A stretch of 64,000 nucleotides of DNA. Origin: Muscardinus avellanarius (Eukaryota > Chordata > Mammalia > Rodentia > Gliridae). Shown one piece after another: positions 32,231 through 44,022 of this stretch. Each line of letters begins with the position of its first letter. The first letter of the stretch is position 1. Under the pieces are notes generated by a model. That model did no database searches. It was not told where the DNA came from and saw only the letters and a program-made list of their open reading frames with translations. The position numbers and the translations under genes were made by a program. Location: assembly GCA_963383645.1 (NCBI GenBank), contig OY726557.1, positions 130,365,650-130,429,649 on the forward strand, in the 5' to 3' direction.

Positions 32231-32570
32231 CTTATATGTTGCAATCGTGTTAAACTCATTATTTCTGGATGGATTTTTGCAGACTCCTGGGATTTTCTAC
32301 ACAATCATGCCCACGATGAACAGGAGGAGCTCTTCCATCCAGGGTATGATGCAGAGCGCAGGGTAAAGAACAGCACCCTGTGGATGAGAAACTACAGGCA
32401 GCACTCCAAGCCCTCTGTCCTCTGGAGAAGCACCACAGCCTGCAGCAGCAACACAGAACAAGAGCTTTATCAGTGGGAAGTGGAGAGGTGGCGAGGAGGG
32501 AGCTTAGGGAGGACAGCAGGGCAGGGCGGAAGCAAGCAGAAGTCAGACGCCATAAAAAGGCCCGCTTTCT
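32231..32570. other. Small reversed L1 scrap, then unique DNA
   Basis: 32240-32310 (gttaaactcattatttctgg ... gattttctacacaatcatgcc) resembles reversed L1 reverse transcriptase sequence. 32311-32570 is unrecognised; open frames across it continue into the next SINE and are not credible genes. Confidence 0.5.
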
Positions 32571-32777
32571 TTTTTTTTTTTTTTTTTTTTTTTTTTTGGT
32601 GGTACTGGGGTTCCTGGAAACCCTTCTACCTCCGGGCTATACTCCCAGACCTATTTTTATATTTATTTATTTATTTATTTTTTTAGATTTGGAAACAGGG
32701 TCTCTTACAACCTGTGCGATCCTCCTGTCTCTGCCTCGCAAGCGTGGGGATTACAAGCATGCGCCACCATGCCCAGC
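32571..32777 (-). mobile_element. B1-ID SINE, subfamily II
   Basis: Minus strand with T28 (A-tail) at 32571-32597 and subfamily II markers; part of the B1 middle is missing. Confidence 0.93.
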
Positions 32778-32935
32778 TGAGGCTGGCTTTCTAATGAGGT
32801 GGGAATTTGCACTTACACCGAGACTAGACCCTGTGCCGGGTTTACAGGAGCCTGGCCTCCTGATTGGAGCCCAGCAGAAGTCATTTTTCAGAGGTAGGAC
32901 GGTTTTGAGAGAAGATGTTACGTTTGGACTGTGAC

Positions 32936-33640
32936 TGTTACCGTCTGGGGGAACTGTCCCCAGGGACCTTTGTTAGACCCTGGGAATAATTACCCCCCCC
33001 CAAAATAACCCACAACAGCACAAAAAACCGTGGGTTCTTGTCCTGAGCTAAGGATAGATATGCAATAGTCAGACTCTTGCTGAAGATTTAAAGGAGTTTA
33101 TTAAAAAGATAGAAATACAGAAGACAGTTACAGGATAACACAAGGGGGTGCTTCCAATGAAATTGCCCAAAATCCCTGGATGCAGAGTATTGTTATAGCC
33201 AGCCTGACCAGATCTGCGGCAGGTCCTTCGATATGCAGATATCCTGCCTTTATCTAGCCCAGGTGTCCTGCTCTGTCTCTGACCCAACCAGATCCACCCA
33301 CTCTGGGGCAGGGGCTCTGTCTCCCGCACACTCCAAAATGTTACACTCCAAAATGTGTTAAGGTGCTTATCTGAGATCTGGAATTTCATCACATCCTTGA
33401 GGAACTTTGCCTCTCTTCAGAAATGTAAAAAGGCCCTAGGCTTATTCTATTCCTCTGCTAATAATCCATGGTAAAATCTGCCACCCTCTCCCCACAGCTC
33501 CTGGCTTTCTTCACTACCAAAGATATATTTTAAAATTGGAAATCTTTCCCAATACTGGTACATTAATACATTTTGAAACCTCTTCCCAGTACTGGCATTG
33601 CTAGGCATATTTCCTGGCTAGAACTCATTAAAAGAAAAAT
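32936..33640 (-). mobile_element. LTR (class I ERV type), second copy
   Basis: Minus-strand LTR. The 3' end may be at 32936 (tgttaccg on the plus strand). Polyadenylation signal aataaa on the minus strand at 33102-33097. Shares the segment around that signal with 3395-3436 and accagtattgggaa with 111-124. The 5' end is not clear. No internal retroviral sequence is attached, so it may be a solo LTR. Confidence 0.55.
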
Positions 33641-33644
33641 TAGA

Positions 33645-33872
33645 GCCGGGCGTGTTGGCGCACACTTGTAATCCTAGTACTTGGGAGGCTGAGACAGGAA
33701 AATTGCAGGTTCATAGCCAACCTCAGCAAGCTAATGAGGCCCACTTCAAAATAAAAATAAAATAGTGCTGGGGGTATATCTCAGAGTTAGAAGGCCCCAA
33801 GTTCAATCCCTAGTACCACAAAAAGGAAGGAAGGAAGGAAGGAAGGCAGGAAGGAAGGAAGGAAGGAAGGAT
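33645..33872 (+). mobile_element. B1-ID SINE with (GGAA)n tail
   Basis: Full dimer to 33823 and a GGAA-repeat tail. Confidence 0.92.
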
Positions 33873-35100
33873 GGGTTAGACACTACAGGATGACCCAAGA
33901 ATGAAGCTTAGAGAATTCTGAGCAGAACATAAAAACAAAGAAGTGTCACTTAAAGTCTGGAGAATCCTGGGACCTCACGTCCCTTCTTGGGAGCCTTTCT
34001 GTTAACTGCAACTGCAGGAGAAGGGTCCCTATAAACCAAAGAGTACAGTGGCAAGGAGCCTGAGCTCATGAAACACCCCCACAGGGACCCAAAAAAAAAC
34101 AGCTGGTGCAGACTAAGAAGGGGCCTCTGAGGCAGCGGGGATGCAAGAACCAGTGAAATTGGAGGCTTTGACAAGTTATATTTTTGTCTACAGACCTGTG
34201 AGGTCAGGAGAAAATTGAGATTAAAAATTCATCTTTGTCCTCTTAGAACATGTCTGGGCGTCCCTCCACCACACCCGTGAGAGTGTTTCTGCGTCCTCAC
34301 AGCACTGAGGCTATGACAGTGACTGACCCCGTGAACCTGCTCAAGAGGCAGGATGTCATCTGATGCTGACGATCTATGTTCTCAGCTCCGCACTTTCTCT
34401 CCCTTTTCAATCATCCCACTGAGGCTCCCAGCAGCTGTCCCCAAGTCCTCCCAGGCTAGAGAAATGACTCTTGGAACCATGTGTCAAAGCACCATGAGTG
34501 TCCCTTAACTCATGCTCGCACCCCTGTCCCTTCCTCTGTGAACACCCTCTCTCTTCAGCCTCTCCCTTGGGCTCTACTCAACCTCAGATTCTTTCCTCTT
34601 TCTTTCCCTTCTAAGCTTCCCTTCAACCTGCATCCATTTCTCCCATCCCCTCTCCTCCTTCTTTCTCCGTTCCCCACACTGACATCAAACACCAGTCAGA
34701 CACCGTGGTAGCCCAAGGCCTCCAATCCTCCAGCAGCCTGCACTTCCTGCTCACCCTCAGCTCCCTGGTGACCCAGGCCCCCCTCACAACAACTGGGCCC
34801 TTCCCGTTCCCCACACACATCGCCAAGCTAAGCCAGTGTTTCCAAACAGTCTCCTGGACGATGAGGACAACTACACAGTTATTTTTGAAGGTGTGCGTGA
34901 CCCAAGTCTAGCATAATGCAGAAACAACAATGGGGGGGAGGGCACGTGGCCAGGTCTGTTTGTGCAGATGAATCCATAGGCCTGGTATTTCTCCCAGAGG
35001 ATGGCCAGAGGACAGGTGAGCCTTCAGGATGGTAACGGTGCTGAGTCCCTAATGCTCCTCATCCCTGAAGTCCAGGAAGACTTTAGAAACACAGAAATAG
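33873..35100. other. Unique DNA
   Basis: A 1.2 kb repeat-poor interval, C/T-rich at 34480-34700. Short open frames lack recognisable domains. No gene called. Confidence 0.5.
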
Positions 35101-35352
35101 GGCAGGCGTGGTGGCACATGCCTATAATCCCAGTACTTAAGAGGCTGAAACAGGAGGATCACAGGTTCAAGGACAGCCTCAGCAAGTGTAGAGATTCTCA
35201 GCAACCTAGTGAGACCCTGTTTCAAAAAAAATAAATAAATAGGGCTGGGGTTGTAGCTCAGAGGTAGAATACCCCTGGCTGCAATCAATCCCCAGCACCA
35301 CAAAAGGGGGGGGGGGAGGAGAGAAGGAAGAGAGGAAGGGAGGAAGGGAGGA
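35101..35352 (+). mobile_element. B1-ID dimeric SINE with G/GGAA-rich tail
   Basis: ggcaggcgtggtggcacatgc head, ID half gttgtagctcagaggtagaa, then G10 and GGGA/GGAA repeats. Confidence 0.92.
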
Positions 35353-35639
35353 AGGGCTCCTTTTAAAATTAACTTTATGAAATTGACCAAAATGTGTTGT
35401 ATGCATGTATAAATATGTCAGTGAATCCCACTGTTGTGAATCATTATAATGCACCAAATTTTAAATGTTTTAAATAAAATAGAACTAGCTTTCTAATTCT
35501 CACACGTTGACTAAGATCCAGGGCTAGGATTTCAATAGATTAGGGGATATTCTAAGTACCAGCCATCTTCAAACCAGTTTCCAAAAAGGCCCAGAATATA
35601 GTCCAATCAAGACACCACAGTAAATTCCATCTTTATTTT
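35353..35639. other. Possible L1 3' end scrap, then unique DNA
   Basis: 35395-35455 (gtatgcatgtataaatatg ... cattataatgcacc) looks like an L1 3' terminus; the rest is unrecognised. Confidence 0.45.
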
Positions 35640-36160
35640 CTGTAAGTTTTATATAACATATGTACTGACCCATACATACATTGGAAGTTTATAGCTCAAT
35701 GTATCTGTACACCTGCAATATTAGCAACAAGATAAAGAAAGAGAACACTACCTAAGCCCAGAATCCCTCCTTATTCCCACTCCCAGGCCCTGCTCCACCC
35801 ACCCCAGGGCAACCACATCACTGACCAACATGGCAGATTGGTTTTGCCTGGTTTTTTTTAACTTTTCTGCACTGGATTCATAGAATATGTACACTTTGTG
35901 ACTGGCTTTTTTTAAGTCAGTATTATATTGTGAGGTTCATCTTTCTTGTGTGTAGTTCTAGTTAATTCATTACTGTATAATATTTTACTGAATAGATATG
36001 TCATGATTGATTCATTCATTCTACTCTTGGGCCGTTGAGTACGTTCTGGTTTGAGAACATTGGTAATAGAAGTGATGTGAATATTCTAGAACATGTCTTT
36101 CAGTGAAGTATATGTGTACAGTTCTATTAGATATATATTTGGGAGTGCGCCTATAGTCCT
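35640..36160 (-). mobile_element. Old L1 3' region
   Basis: Plus strand shows reversed ORF2-end/3'UTR layout: accaccccagggcaaccacat, actggattcatagaatatg, attactgtataatattttact, gttgagtacgttctggtttg. Confidence 0.65.
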
Positions 36161-36290
36161 TAGACATAGATTTCAAAGAAAAAAATCAAATTCATGTTTG
36201 ATATGCACTTGACTGTTCTGAGACATGGAACCTGTGGTTATGAGTAAGTCAAGTTGGCCATGAGTGTGTTTGTTAAAAAGACAACTGTAA

Positions 36291-36523
36291 GGCCAGGCGT
36301 GGTGACACACGCTTGTAATCCCAGCATTCAGGAGGCAAAGACTGGAGGATTGTGGTTCATGAAGTCTCAGCTACTTAGCAAGGCCTGTCACAACTCAGTG
36401 AGACCCTGTTTCAAAAATAAAAATACTAAAAGATAGGGCTGGAATGTAGCTCGGAGGTACAACGTCCCTGGGTTCCATCCCCGGTACCGCAAACAAACAA
36501 ACAAACAAACAAACAAACAAAAA
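36291..36523 (+). mobile_element. B1-ID SINE with (CAAA)n tail
   Basis: Type III-like B1 half, ID half, CAAA-repeat tail. It and the next SINE share outer flanks acaactgtaa (36281-36290 and 36725-36734). Confidence 0.9.
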
Positions 36524-36528
36524 AACTG

Positions 36529-36720
36529 TGGTCAGGTGTGGTGGTGCACGCCTTTAATCCCAGTATTTGGGAGGCCAAGACAGGAAGATCATAGGTTTGA
36601 GGTCAGCCCTAGGAACTTCACAAGATTTCTGAATTGAAAATAAAAAGGGCTGGGGGTATAGCTCAGAGGTAGAATGCCTCTGGGCTCTATCCCCAATGAA
36701 AGAAAGAAAGGGAAGGGAAG
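36529..36720 (+). mobile_element. B1-ID dimeric SINE, subfamily I
   Basis: gtcaggtgtggtggtgcacgc head; ID half gtatagctcagaggtagaat. Confidence 0.9.
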
Positions 36721-36734
36721 AGAAACAACTGTAA

Positions 36735-37062
36735 TACTGAGAGACATGTACAATCTCAAGGTGATTATTCAGAGAAATGCTGGATTTATTGAAAGTGATG
36801 GGAGAGAGCTCTGAATAAAGGTCATGGAAACACAGAGATAAATAGGCTGATGGGAGAGGCCCATGACTGCTTTCAGAGATTGTTTAAGATCATAGTTACT
36901 CTTCATTCGTACTTGAAGCACTTTCTCAGTGAGAGCTAGGAAGCATTGGAGGAGAAAAACAGTAGGAGAAGAGAATATATTATACATGTGGGGTCTAAAA
37001 CATATGCTTTGGGTTTTTTCTTATAGTCCTGGATAGAAGTAAGGGGGCTAGCATGATTCTAT
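36735..37062. other. Unique DNA
   Basis: Nothing recognised. Confidence 0.5.
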
Positions 37063-37142
37063 GATTTTTTTTTTCCTGTACTGGGATTGAACCCAGGGTT
37101 TCTACAATTGAGCACTAGGTATGTACTACCACACTCTGCTGA
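37063..37142 (-). mobile_element. SINE fragment (3' end plus B1 head), internally deleted
   Basis: Tail and ggattgaacccaggg join to gtatgtactaccacactctgct, leaving out most of the dimer. Confidence 0.65.
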
Positions 37143-37206
37143 TTTTAAGTCTTAAGGAGAGAAGATTCATGTCAGTTACTCTGCCCTGTTTCCCTCATAC
37201 TATCTT

Positions 37207-37368
37207 TTTAATTTAATTTAATTTATTAATTTTGTGGTACTGAGAATTGAACTGAGGGACATTCTACCTCTGAGCTACATCTACGACCCTTTTTAATTTT
37301 TTGTTTTGAAACACTATCTTGCTGGCTGCTGAAAATCTTGATACATTGCTGACCAACACCTGGCTCCT
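37207..37368 (-). mobile_element. B1-ID SINE, shortened
   Basis: Minus strand; ID half 37222-37280; most of the B1 half is lost. Confidence 0.82.
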
Positions 37369-37492
37369 CATACTATTTCTGAGTAGGACAAGTTAATTAA
37401 TGCCTATCAGATCCCCTTATGGAGGTTTCCAAAAATATTTATGAAGAATTTTATTTCATCCCCACCATGATGAGAATTATCTTCCTATTTTG

Positions 37493-37684
37493 GCCAGGCA
37501 TGGTGGTGCACATTTGTAATCCCAATATTTGGGAGTCTGAGACAGGAGGATCAAAGGTTTGCGGACAGCCTCAGCAAGTAGGGAGACTCTCATCAACCTG
37601 GTGAGACCCTGTTTCAAACTATACATATAATAAGGTTGGGGGTATAGCTCAGAGGTAAAATGCCCCTGGTCTCAATCCCCAGTA

Positions 37685-37728
<44 letters not shown>
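37493..37728 (+). mobile_element. B1-ID SINE with (AC)n tail
   Basis: ggccaggcatggtggtgcac head; (AC)n at 37684-37726 as tail. Confidence 0.92.
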
Positions 37729-37904
37729 TCCGATTTTAAAAATAGCAAAACAAATCCCGGATAGATAGAATCTGCACTTTCTGAGTTTAATCTACCATTC
37801 TGGAAATTCTGTCCTGGTAATAGAAATGACCCAGTGATGAACAGTGCTCTTGGATCTGCAGTGCCATCTTGTGTTCAGTGGGGTCACTGTTTCTCATAAG
37901 TAAT

Positions 37905-37995
37905 GCACTGTGCTCAGTTATTCAATATTGAGTACTATGCCTTGGTCCTTATGTCAAGTTCAGGGTATTCAGAGGTTAATACAACAGTTTTAGAG
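37905..37995 (+). mobile_element. MIR fragment
   Basis: tattcaatattgagtactatgcc then gttcagggtattcagaggttaat follows the MIR core layout. Confidence 0.55.
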
Positions 37996-38199
37996 CTCAG
38001 GTTAATTTTATTTAATTTTATTTATTTTTAGCTGAAACATAAAGACACAAAATCTGTGCACACTCATGGGGTAGCCTTGTATTTTGATACATGTATACAG
38101 TGAGTAATATTTAAATCAGGTTAAGCATATCTATCTCCCCAAATTTCATAGGTTCTCGATGGAAAAAAAAAAGCTTTTAAAATCCTTTGTTCTGGTTTT

Positions 38200-38397
38200 T
38201 TTGTTTTTTGTTTTTGGTGGTACTAGGTTTTCTGGAAGCCCTTCAACCTCTGGGCTACATTCCCAAGCCTATTTTATATCTTTATTTGGAAACAGGGTCT
38301 CCTAAGCCAGCGCGGGCAGCTAGCTTCGAACCTGCGCAATCCTCCTGTCTCTGCCTCCCAAGCGCGGGGATTACAAGCCTGCGCCACCACTCCCGGC
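38200..38397 (-). mobile_element. B1-ID SINE, subfamily II
   Basis: Minus strand, inserted in the old L1 3'UTR. Confidence 0.92.
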
Positions 38398-39057
38398 TTA
38401 TTCTGGTTTTTTGAAACGCGCAGTGATGACTGTCACCTAGAATCGCCCTCTTGTACAGTGGCACACCAGAGCTACAGCTCTTATCTCGCTGCAGCTCGGT
38501 TCCCATTGATCCGCTTTCCTCCACCTCCCTCCCCGTTACTCTTCCCAGCCTTTGGTAAGCGCCATTCTACTCTCAACTTCTGAGAGATCAACTTGTTTTA
38601 GGTTCCACATATAAGTAAGTCATGCATTCCTTTGTCCTTCTGAGCATAGCTTATTTAACTTAGCTTCATGATCTCTAGTTCCATCCATATTGTCACAAAT
38701 GACAGAATTTTATTCTTTTTATGTCATTGTGTAAAATGTAGCACATTTTCTTTACCCACTCATCAATTGATGAACACTTACAGGATAGGAGTAAGTATTT
38801 GCAAATTATATCTCTGACAAGAGTTAATATCCAGAATAGAGAAGGAACTCCAGAAACACAATAGCAAAAAATAATTATAATCCAATTTTAAAGTGAGCAA
38901 AGGACTTGGTTTAATAACACAGAAGTTTCTCAAAAAAGACCTATACATAGCCAACAGGCATATGAAAAAAAATGCTCAACATCATTAGTCATTAGTTAAA
39001 TGTAAATCAAAACCACAAAGAGATATCATCTCACTCTATTAAGAATGGCTATTATCA

Positions 39058-39213
39058 CTGGTCGTGGTGGCACATGTTTGTAATCCCAGCATTCGGAGGC
39101 TGAGATAGGAGGATCACGGTTCCCAGACAGTCTCAGCTACTTAGTGAGGCCCTTTGTAGCTCATAGGTAGAATGTCCTTGGGTTTCATCCCCAGTACCAA
39201 AAATAAAAAATAA
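39058..39213 (+). mobile_element. B1-ID SINE, internally deleted, with target-site duplication
   Basis: Duplicated aatggctattatca at about 39045-39058 and 39213-39226. The linker and start of the ID half are missing. Confidence 0.9.
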
Positions 39214-39440
39214 TGGCTATTATCAAAAAGACTAAAGATAAATCCTGAAAAAGATGTATAGAAAAGGGAAGCTTTGTACACTGTTGGTGAGAATGTAAAT
39301 TAGTACAGCCATTATGGGAAATAGAGCTCCCATATGCTCCAGCATTCCCACTGATACATACCCATCAATCTGTCGAAGAGATGTCTGCACACCCGGTTCC
39401 TCAAAGCATTATTCATAATAGAATTCAAGTCTTAATTGCC

Positions 39441-39580
39441 ATCTGGCTTTAAGAGCTTATCTTACTTCACTGTCCTCAGTTTCTTAAACCTAGAAATGGA
39501 GATAAAATACTAAATCCATAATTCTTTAGAAAAGAAACATAAAGCATATAAATCTATGCCATTTGGTAATGATTCAACAC
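39441..39580 (-). mobile_element. MIR fragment
   Basis: ctgtcctcagtttcttaaacc ... aaatggagataaaatac resembles reversed MIR. Confidence 0.5.
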
Positions 39581-39789
39581 AGCATTCCTAACAATGCATG
39601 ATCACTTAGTTGTTACAAGGTGGGGGGGGGGACAGGTAAATGAACACAGGAAACACAATAAATACCAATATAGAAATTATAATATCCCCTGGATATTTCA
39701 ATCACATAGAAAAGTATCAAAGCTAATGTTCTTAAGTGTGACCTTTAGATATTATGCAGTAGTGCTTCCTTGATCTCAATCAAAAAATG

Positions 39790-40370
39790 AGCAAATACAT
39801 ACATATCCATGTTTATAAACAGCACAATTCGCAATGGCTAAATGACGGAACCAACCTAGGTGTCCATCAACAGATGAATGGATTACAAAATTATAGGTTG
39901 TATACATAATGGAATTATACCCAGCAATAAAGAACAAAATTATGTCATTTTCAGGGAAATGGATGGATCTGGAGAAAATTATGTTAACTGAGATTGGACA
40001 GTTACAGAAAGCCGAAGGGCATACATCTGTTTTCCCTCCTATTTGAAAGCTGGAGTAATTGGGATACAAGAAGGACTTTAGATCATGGAGGAGAGACCCC
40101 AGTGGAGTGATGGAGAAAGTCTAGGGGCAGCTGGTACTGGGAGGGGAGGAGAGAACAAATGAAGGAAGCACTGCCACTGAAGATGTGTGAGAACACCCAT
40201 GCCAACCGCAAGGTCACTTATGGGGAAGGGGAGAGAAGGGGGAGGAAGCTGGGGGGAAACTCATCAGGTACTGTCCCTCTCTCTCTGAACTACATAACGA
40301 TGTGAGATTACAATGCACCATTAGATGTATTTTTTAAGTGAGTAAATAAATAAAGTGGCAAGAGATCAGC
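39790..40370 (+). mobile_element. L1 ORF2 end and 3'UTR
   Basis: ccaacctaggtgtccatcaac, cattttcagggaaatggatgg, tatgttaactgagattgga, then G-rich 3'UTR and caatgcaccattagatg terminus. Decayed; 5'-truncated. Confidence 0.85.
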
Positions 40371-40799
40371 TGTGTGTTCAAAGAACTTTCAGGCACAGGT
40401 AGTGAGTCACCAGGTATCCCTATGTTCCTCTTATATTTCTCAAGCTTCAGCAGCTCTTTCTCCTACATATTAATATTTCAGAAGTTATGTAATCTATAAT
40501 GAGAATTCTTTAAGATCACTAATTGAGAAGGCTAAAAATCAGAGAAAACAATGATAAAAATAACGGCAATAATGGCATATAAACATAGATGCATAGTCTC
40601 TGGCTTGCGGCCACCCTCACAAACCAAGTGGAATCTGATTTCCTCCAGTCTTGCCTGTTCTTAGCACACTTCCAGAGAACCTCAGGAATAATCCCTATAA
40701 CAATCTTCTGCCCTACCAACCATCTTGTTTTTTGCTTTGTTTGGTCGTTGTTGTTGTTTGGGGTTTGTTTTGATTTTTGTTTTTGTTGTTGTTGCTTGT
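40371..40799. other. Unique DNA, GT-rich at 40730-40800
   Basis: Nothing recognised. Confidence 0.5.
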
Positions 40800-40975
40800 T
40801 TTGTAGTACTGGGAATTTAAACCAGAAATATTGTACCTCTGAGAACACCCCAGCCCTTGTTTATTTCTTTGTTTTGAAACAGGGTCTCACTAAATTACTG
40901 AGAATCTTGCTGTGTTGCTGAAACTGGCCCGGAACCACGTACTGAGACTATAGGCCTGAACCACCACACTTGGCT
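40800..40975 (-). mobile_element. B1-ID SINE, diverged
   Basis: Minus strand, ID half 40804-40856, B1 end at 40975. Confidence 0.83.
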
Positions 40976-41024
40976 CCCAACATCAATCTTCTTTGCAAGC
41001 AATTTCAAGGGAAACGACTCAACC

Positions 41025-41027
<3 letters not shown>

Positions 41028-41073
<46 letters not shown>
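41028..41073. repeat. (TG)n microsatellite
   Basis: About 23 TG units. Confidence 0.97.
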
Positions 41074-41076
<3 letters not shown>

Positions 41077-41728
41077 AGAATATTTATCACCCTTCATAAA
41101 CTTTATTATAACTTTAGATCATTTGAGCTTCTAAATTTGGTCATGTAACAAATGTACTGAATCGGCTCCTCCTCCGCTAAAGCTGCTGTCTGTCCTTTCT
41201 TTTTAAGGCCACTTCCCCGCTACCACCCCACCCGCACCCCCCCGTGGAGCTCCACTGTGCCCTGCCACTCGGGCCACCGCCCCACATCACTGCCCTTTTC
41301 ACAGTGCCGGCCCTGCTTCCAGCCTGGGCCACACCCTCAGCTCAGCTCAGCCTCCTGAGAGCCGCGGGCTTTCCTTCTCTCCCTGCCGCATCCACAAGAG
41401 GGAGCCTCGCACCAGCCTCTCCAGCCAGCGTGGCGGCCACCAAGATGCTGCCTCTTGCTCGCCTTCAGGCGCAGCACACAGCAAGGTAGAACTCACAATG
41501 TCTTGAGTCCAATCAAACGCTATGAGGCATGCAAGAATGAAAGTAAATACAACTCGTGTTTTCTCACAGGGCAGAGAAGAAACAAACACGAAAAACAACC
41601 CAGAAATGACACCGATGACCGATTGAGTGGGCAAAGACATTAAAATAATTATAGTTCCAGAAATCGGAAGAAAGACTGCATATGTTCGTAGAAACATGGA
41701 AAAAATGTTTTTTTAAATACTCAAATTG

Positions 41729-41840
41729 AGCCAGGCACAGTGTCATCCCCTATCTTCGGGACGCTGAGGTAAGGGGAATTGCAAATTCAAGGCAAGTCTA
41801 AGCAATTTAGAAAGACCCTGTCTCAAAAATAAACAAAGAT
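41729..41840 (+). mobile_element. B1-ID SINE, B1 half
   Basis: gccaggcacagtgtcatcccc; first of three SINEs between flanks tactcaaattga (41719 and 42290 regions). Confidence 0.8.
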
Positions 41841-41842
41841 TG

Positions 41843-42045
41843 GCCTGGCGTGGTGGCGCACGCTTATAATCCCAGAGCTTGGGAGGCTGAGACAGGAGCA
41901 TCACACAGGTTCGAAGCCAGCCTCAGCTACTTATTGAGGCTCTCAGCAACTTAGCAAGACCCTGTTTCCAAATAAATTATAAAATTAGGGCTGGGGGTGT
42001 AGCCCGGAGGTAGAATGCCCCTGGGTTCCATCCCCAGTACCACAA

Positions 42046-42076
<31 letters not shown>
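41843..42076 (+). mobile_element. B1-ID dimeric SINE, (AAAT)n tail
   Basis: gcctggcgtggtggcgcacgc head; mixed subfamily I/II ID half (gtgtagcccggaggtagaatg). Confidence 0.93.
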
Positions 42077-42285
42077 GGCTTGTATGATGGTGCATGCCTG
42101 TAATCCTAGGGCTGGGAAGCTGAGACAGGGTGAATCACAGCTTTGAGGCCTGTCTCAGTAATTTAGAAAGGCCCTTAGCAACTCAGTGAGACCTTGTTTC
42201 AAATAAAATGAAAAGAGCTGGGGATGTAGCTCTGAGGTACAATATCCTTGGGTTCATCCCCAGTACAAAATAAATAAGTAAATTA
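42077..42285 (+). mobile_element. B1-ID dimeric SINE, subfamily I
   Basis: ggcttgtatgatggtgcatgc head; ID half gatgtagctctgaggtacaa. Confidence 0.88.
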
Positions 42286-42679
42286 ATAAGTACTCAAATT
42301 GAACTTCTGAGGTTAACAAGGATGAGATTAGACACTGAAGAAGAAAAGATTATTGAGCTTGAAGACATTGCTATACAAGCAGCCAAACTGAAGGAAAAAT
42401 ATACAGGAAAGAAATGAAGAGCATTAACATGAAATAACTTCAAGCAGTCTAACATCTGAACAACTAAAATGCTTCCAAATGTAAAAAGAAATAATAACTC
42501 TTTACATTGTGAGAGAGCCCATCAGAATTTTTAAATAATTTCATGGGGGGGGGGGTGTACCATTTGCCACCTAAATTCTCTGTAGGTAAATCTTTGTAAT
42601 AGATCCCCATGGGATTGCCAATCCAGACAGACTGCTCTTAACCAATACAAAGTCATTGGGACTTCCATCACACATGCTG

Positions 42680-42895
42680 TAATCACATCCAGATGCTGTA
42701 ATCCCAGCATTTGGGAGGCTGAGACAGGAGGATTGCAGTTTGTAGACAGCCTCGGCTACTCAGTGAGGCTCTTTGCAACTCAATGAGACCCTGTTTCAAA
42801 ATAAAGAATAAAAAATAGAGCTAGGAGTGTAGCTTGGAGGTAGAATGCCCCTGCGTTCAATCCCCAGTACCGCAAAAAAAAAAAAAAAATAGAAT
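42680..42895 (+). mobile_element. B1-ID SINE, head decayed
   Basis: From gatgctgtaatcccagcattt to ID half and A16 tail. Confidence 0.9.
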
Positions 42896-43303
42896 AAAAT
42901 ACTTAACTAAGAAGGGTTCATTCCAGAAACTCAAAAGTTATTCTACTATCTAAATACATCACTACAGTTATAAGTTAAGAAGGACACCCACATAGTTTTA
43001 TAAATAAGTGCAAAAATACTTTTTTCTTGCACTTAACAGCATTCCAATTTTAAAGGGGTTCTTTTTTTTATCTTTTTGGAACCAGGGATTGAACCCAAAG
43101 CGCCATACCTGCAAAGTAGGCACTTTGCCACTAAGCTAAATCCTGGCCCCCAACCGCATTTAAATTTTAAAAAGTTAACTAAAATGGGACTAGTAAGAAA
43201 TAATTTAAACAAGATACAAATATGTATGTTTCTATCACACTAAACCCCAATATGATATATGTTTATAATCTGCCAATAAAAGTATATTAAAAATAAGAAT
43301 AAA
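42896..43303. other. Unique or old L1-derived DNA with a reversed ID
   Basis: 43067-43150 on the minus strand is an ID-like unit. 43225-43290 (cccaatatgatatatg ... ctgccaataaaagtat) looks like an L1 3' terminus. Confidence 0.5.
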
Positions 43304-43530
43304 CTGGGTGTGGTGGTGCATGCTTGTAATCCCAGTATTTGGGAGGCTGAGACCAGAGGATAGTGGTTCTCGGCCAGCCGCAGCTAATACTTAGTGAGGC
43401 CCTTTGCAACTCAGGAAGACCCTATTTCAAAATAAAGAATAAAAAAATAGGGTTGGGGGTGTTGCTCAGAGGTAGAATGCCCCTGAGTTCCATCCCCAGT
43501 ACTGCAAAATAAATACATAAAACATAAATA
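43304..43530 (+). mobile_element. B1-ID dimeric SINE
   Basis: ctgggtgtggtggtgcatgc head; type III-like middle; A-rich tail. Confidence 0.92.
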
Positions 43531-43603
43531 AATATAAACAGGTTTGATTTTTCACAGGCTTAAGAAAAACTCAAAAGTATTTACCAAACAGAATTCTATT
43601 TTC

Positions 43604-43832
43604 CTTTTTTTTTTTTTTTTTTTTTTTTTTTGGTGGTACTGGGGGTGGAACCCAGAGGCTTTCTACCTCTGGGCTATACTCCCAGACCTTTTTTATATTT
43701 TATTTGGAAACAGGGTCTCACTAAGTTGCTGAAAGCCTCACTAAGTAGCTGAGGCTGGCTTCGAACCTGTGTGATTCTCCTGTCTCCTCCTCCCAAGCGT
43801 GGGGATTACAAGTGTGCGGCACCACACCCGGC
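43604..43832 (-). mobile_element. B1-ID SINE with target-site duplication
   Basis: Duplication cagaattctattttc at 43589-43603 and 43833-43847; T25 (A-tail). Confidence 0.95.
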
Positions 43833-43937
43833 CAGAATTCTATTTTCAACCATGATAAAATAATTTAGATTTGTCTTATCCTTCCTCCTTTCACAACTCA
43901 AAGCTGTACAGAGTATGTGAGACATAATGCTAATACT

Positions 43938-44022
43938 TGAGATCCTGTTTCAAATACAAATAAAAAATAAAAAGGCTTGGGGTATAGGTCAGAGGCAGAA
44001 TGCTCCTATGCTCCTAGGTTCA

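Larger units (their letters stand above)
38010..39440 (-). mobile_element. Old L1 with 5' inversion (twin-primed), carrying two SINEs
   Basis: 38010-38770 is L1 3'UTR and ORF2 end on the minus strand (reversed ccatatgtgag-type and catttgtgacaatatggatg). At about 38775 the strand flips: 38780-39440 is the immediately upstream part of ORF2 on the plus strand (gttaatatccagaatag, gctcaacatcattagtcatt, acactgttggtgagaatgta). This is the arrangement left by twin priming. Confidence 0.75.
41191..42545 (+). mobile_element. Probable old L1 5' region, split by a SINE cluster
   Basis: 41440-41728 and 42291-42545 (gacactgaagaagaaaagat, gaagacattgctatacaagc) have the character of an old L1 5'UTR. 41191-41440 is GC-rich and may belong to it (ggcggccaccaagatgctgc). 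Family assignment is tentative. Confidence 0.4.

Noticed and set aside
32168..32934. Overlapping 172- and 184-codon open frames
   Set aside because: They run from TG-rich repeat through unique DNA into a SINE; no domain and the C-terminal parts are SINE translation.
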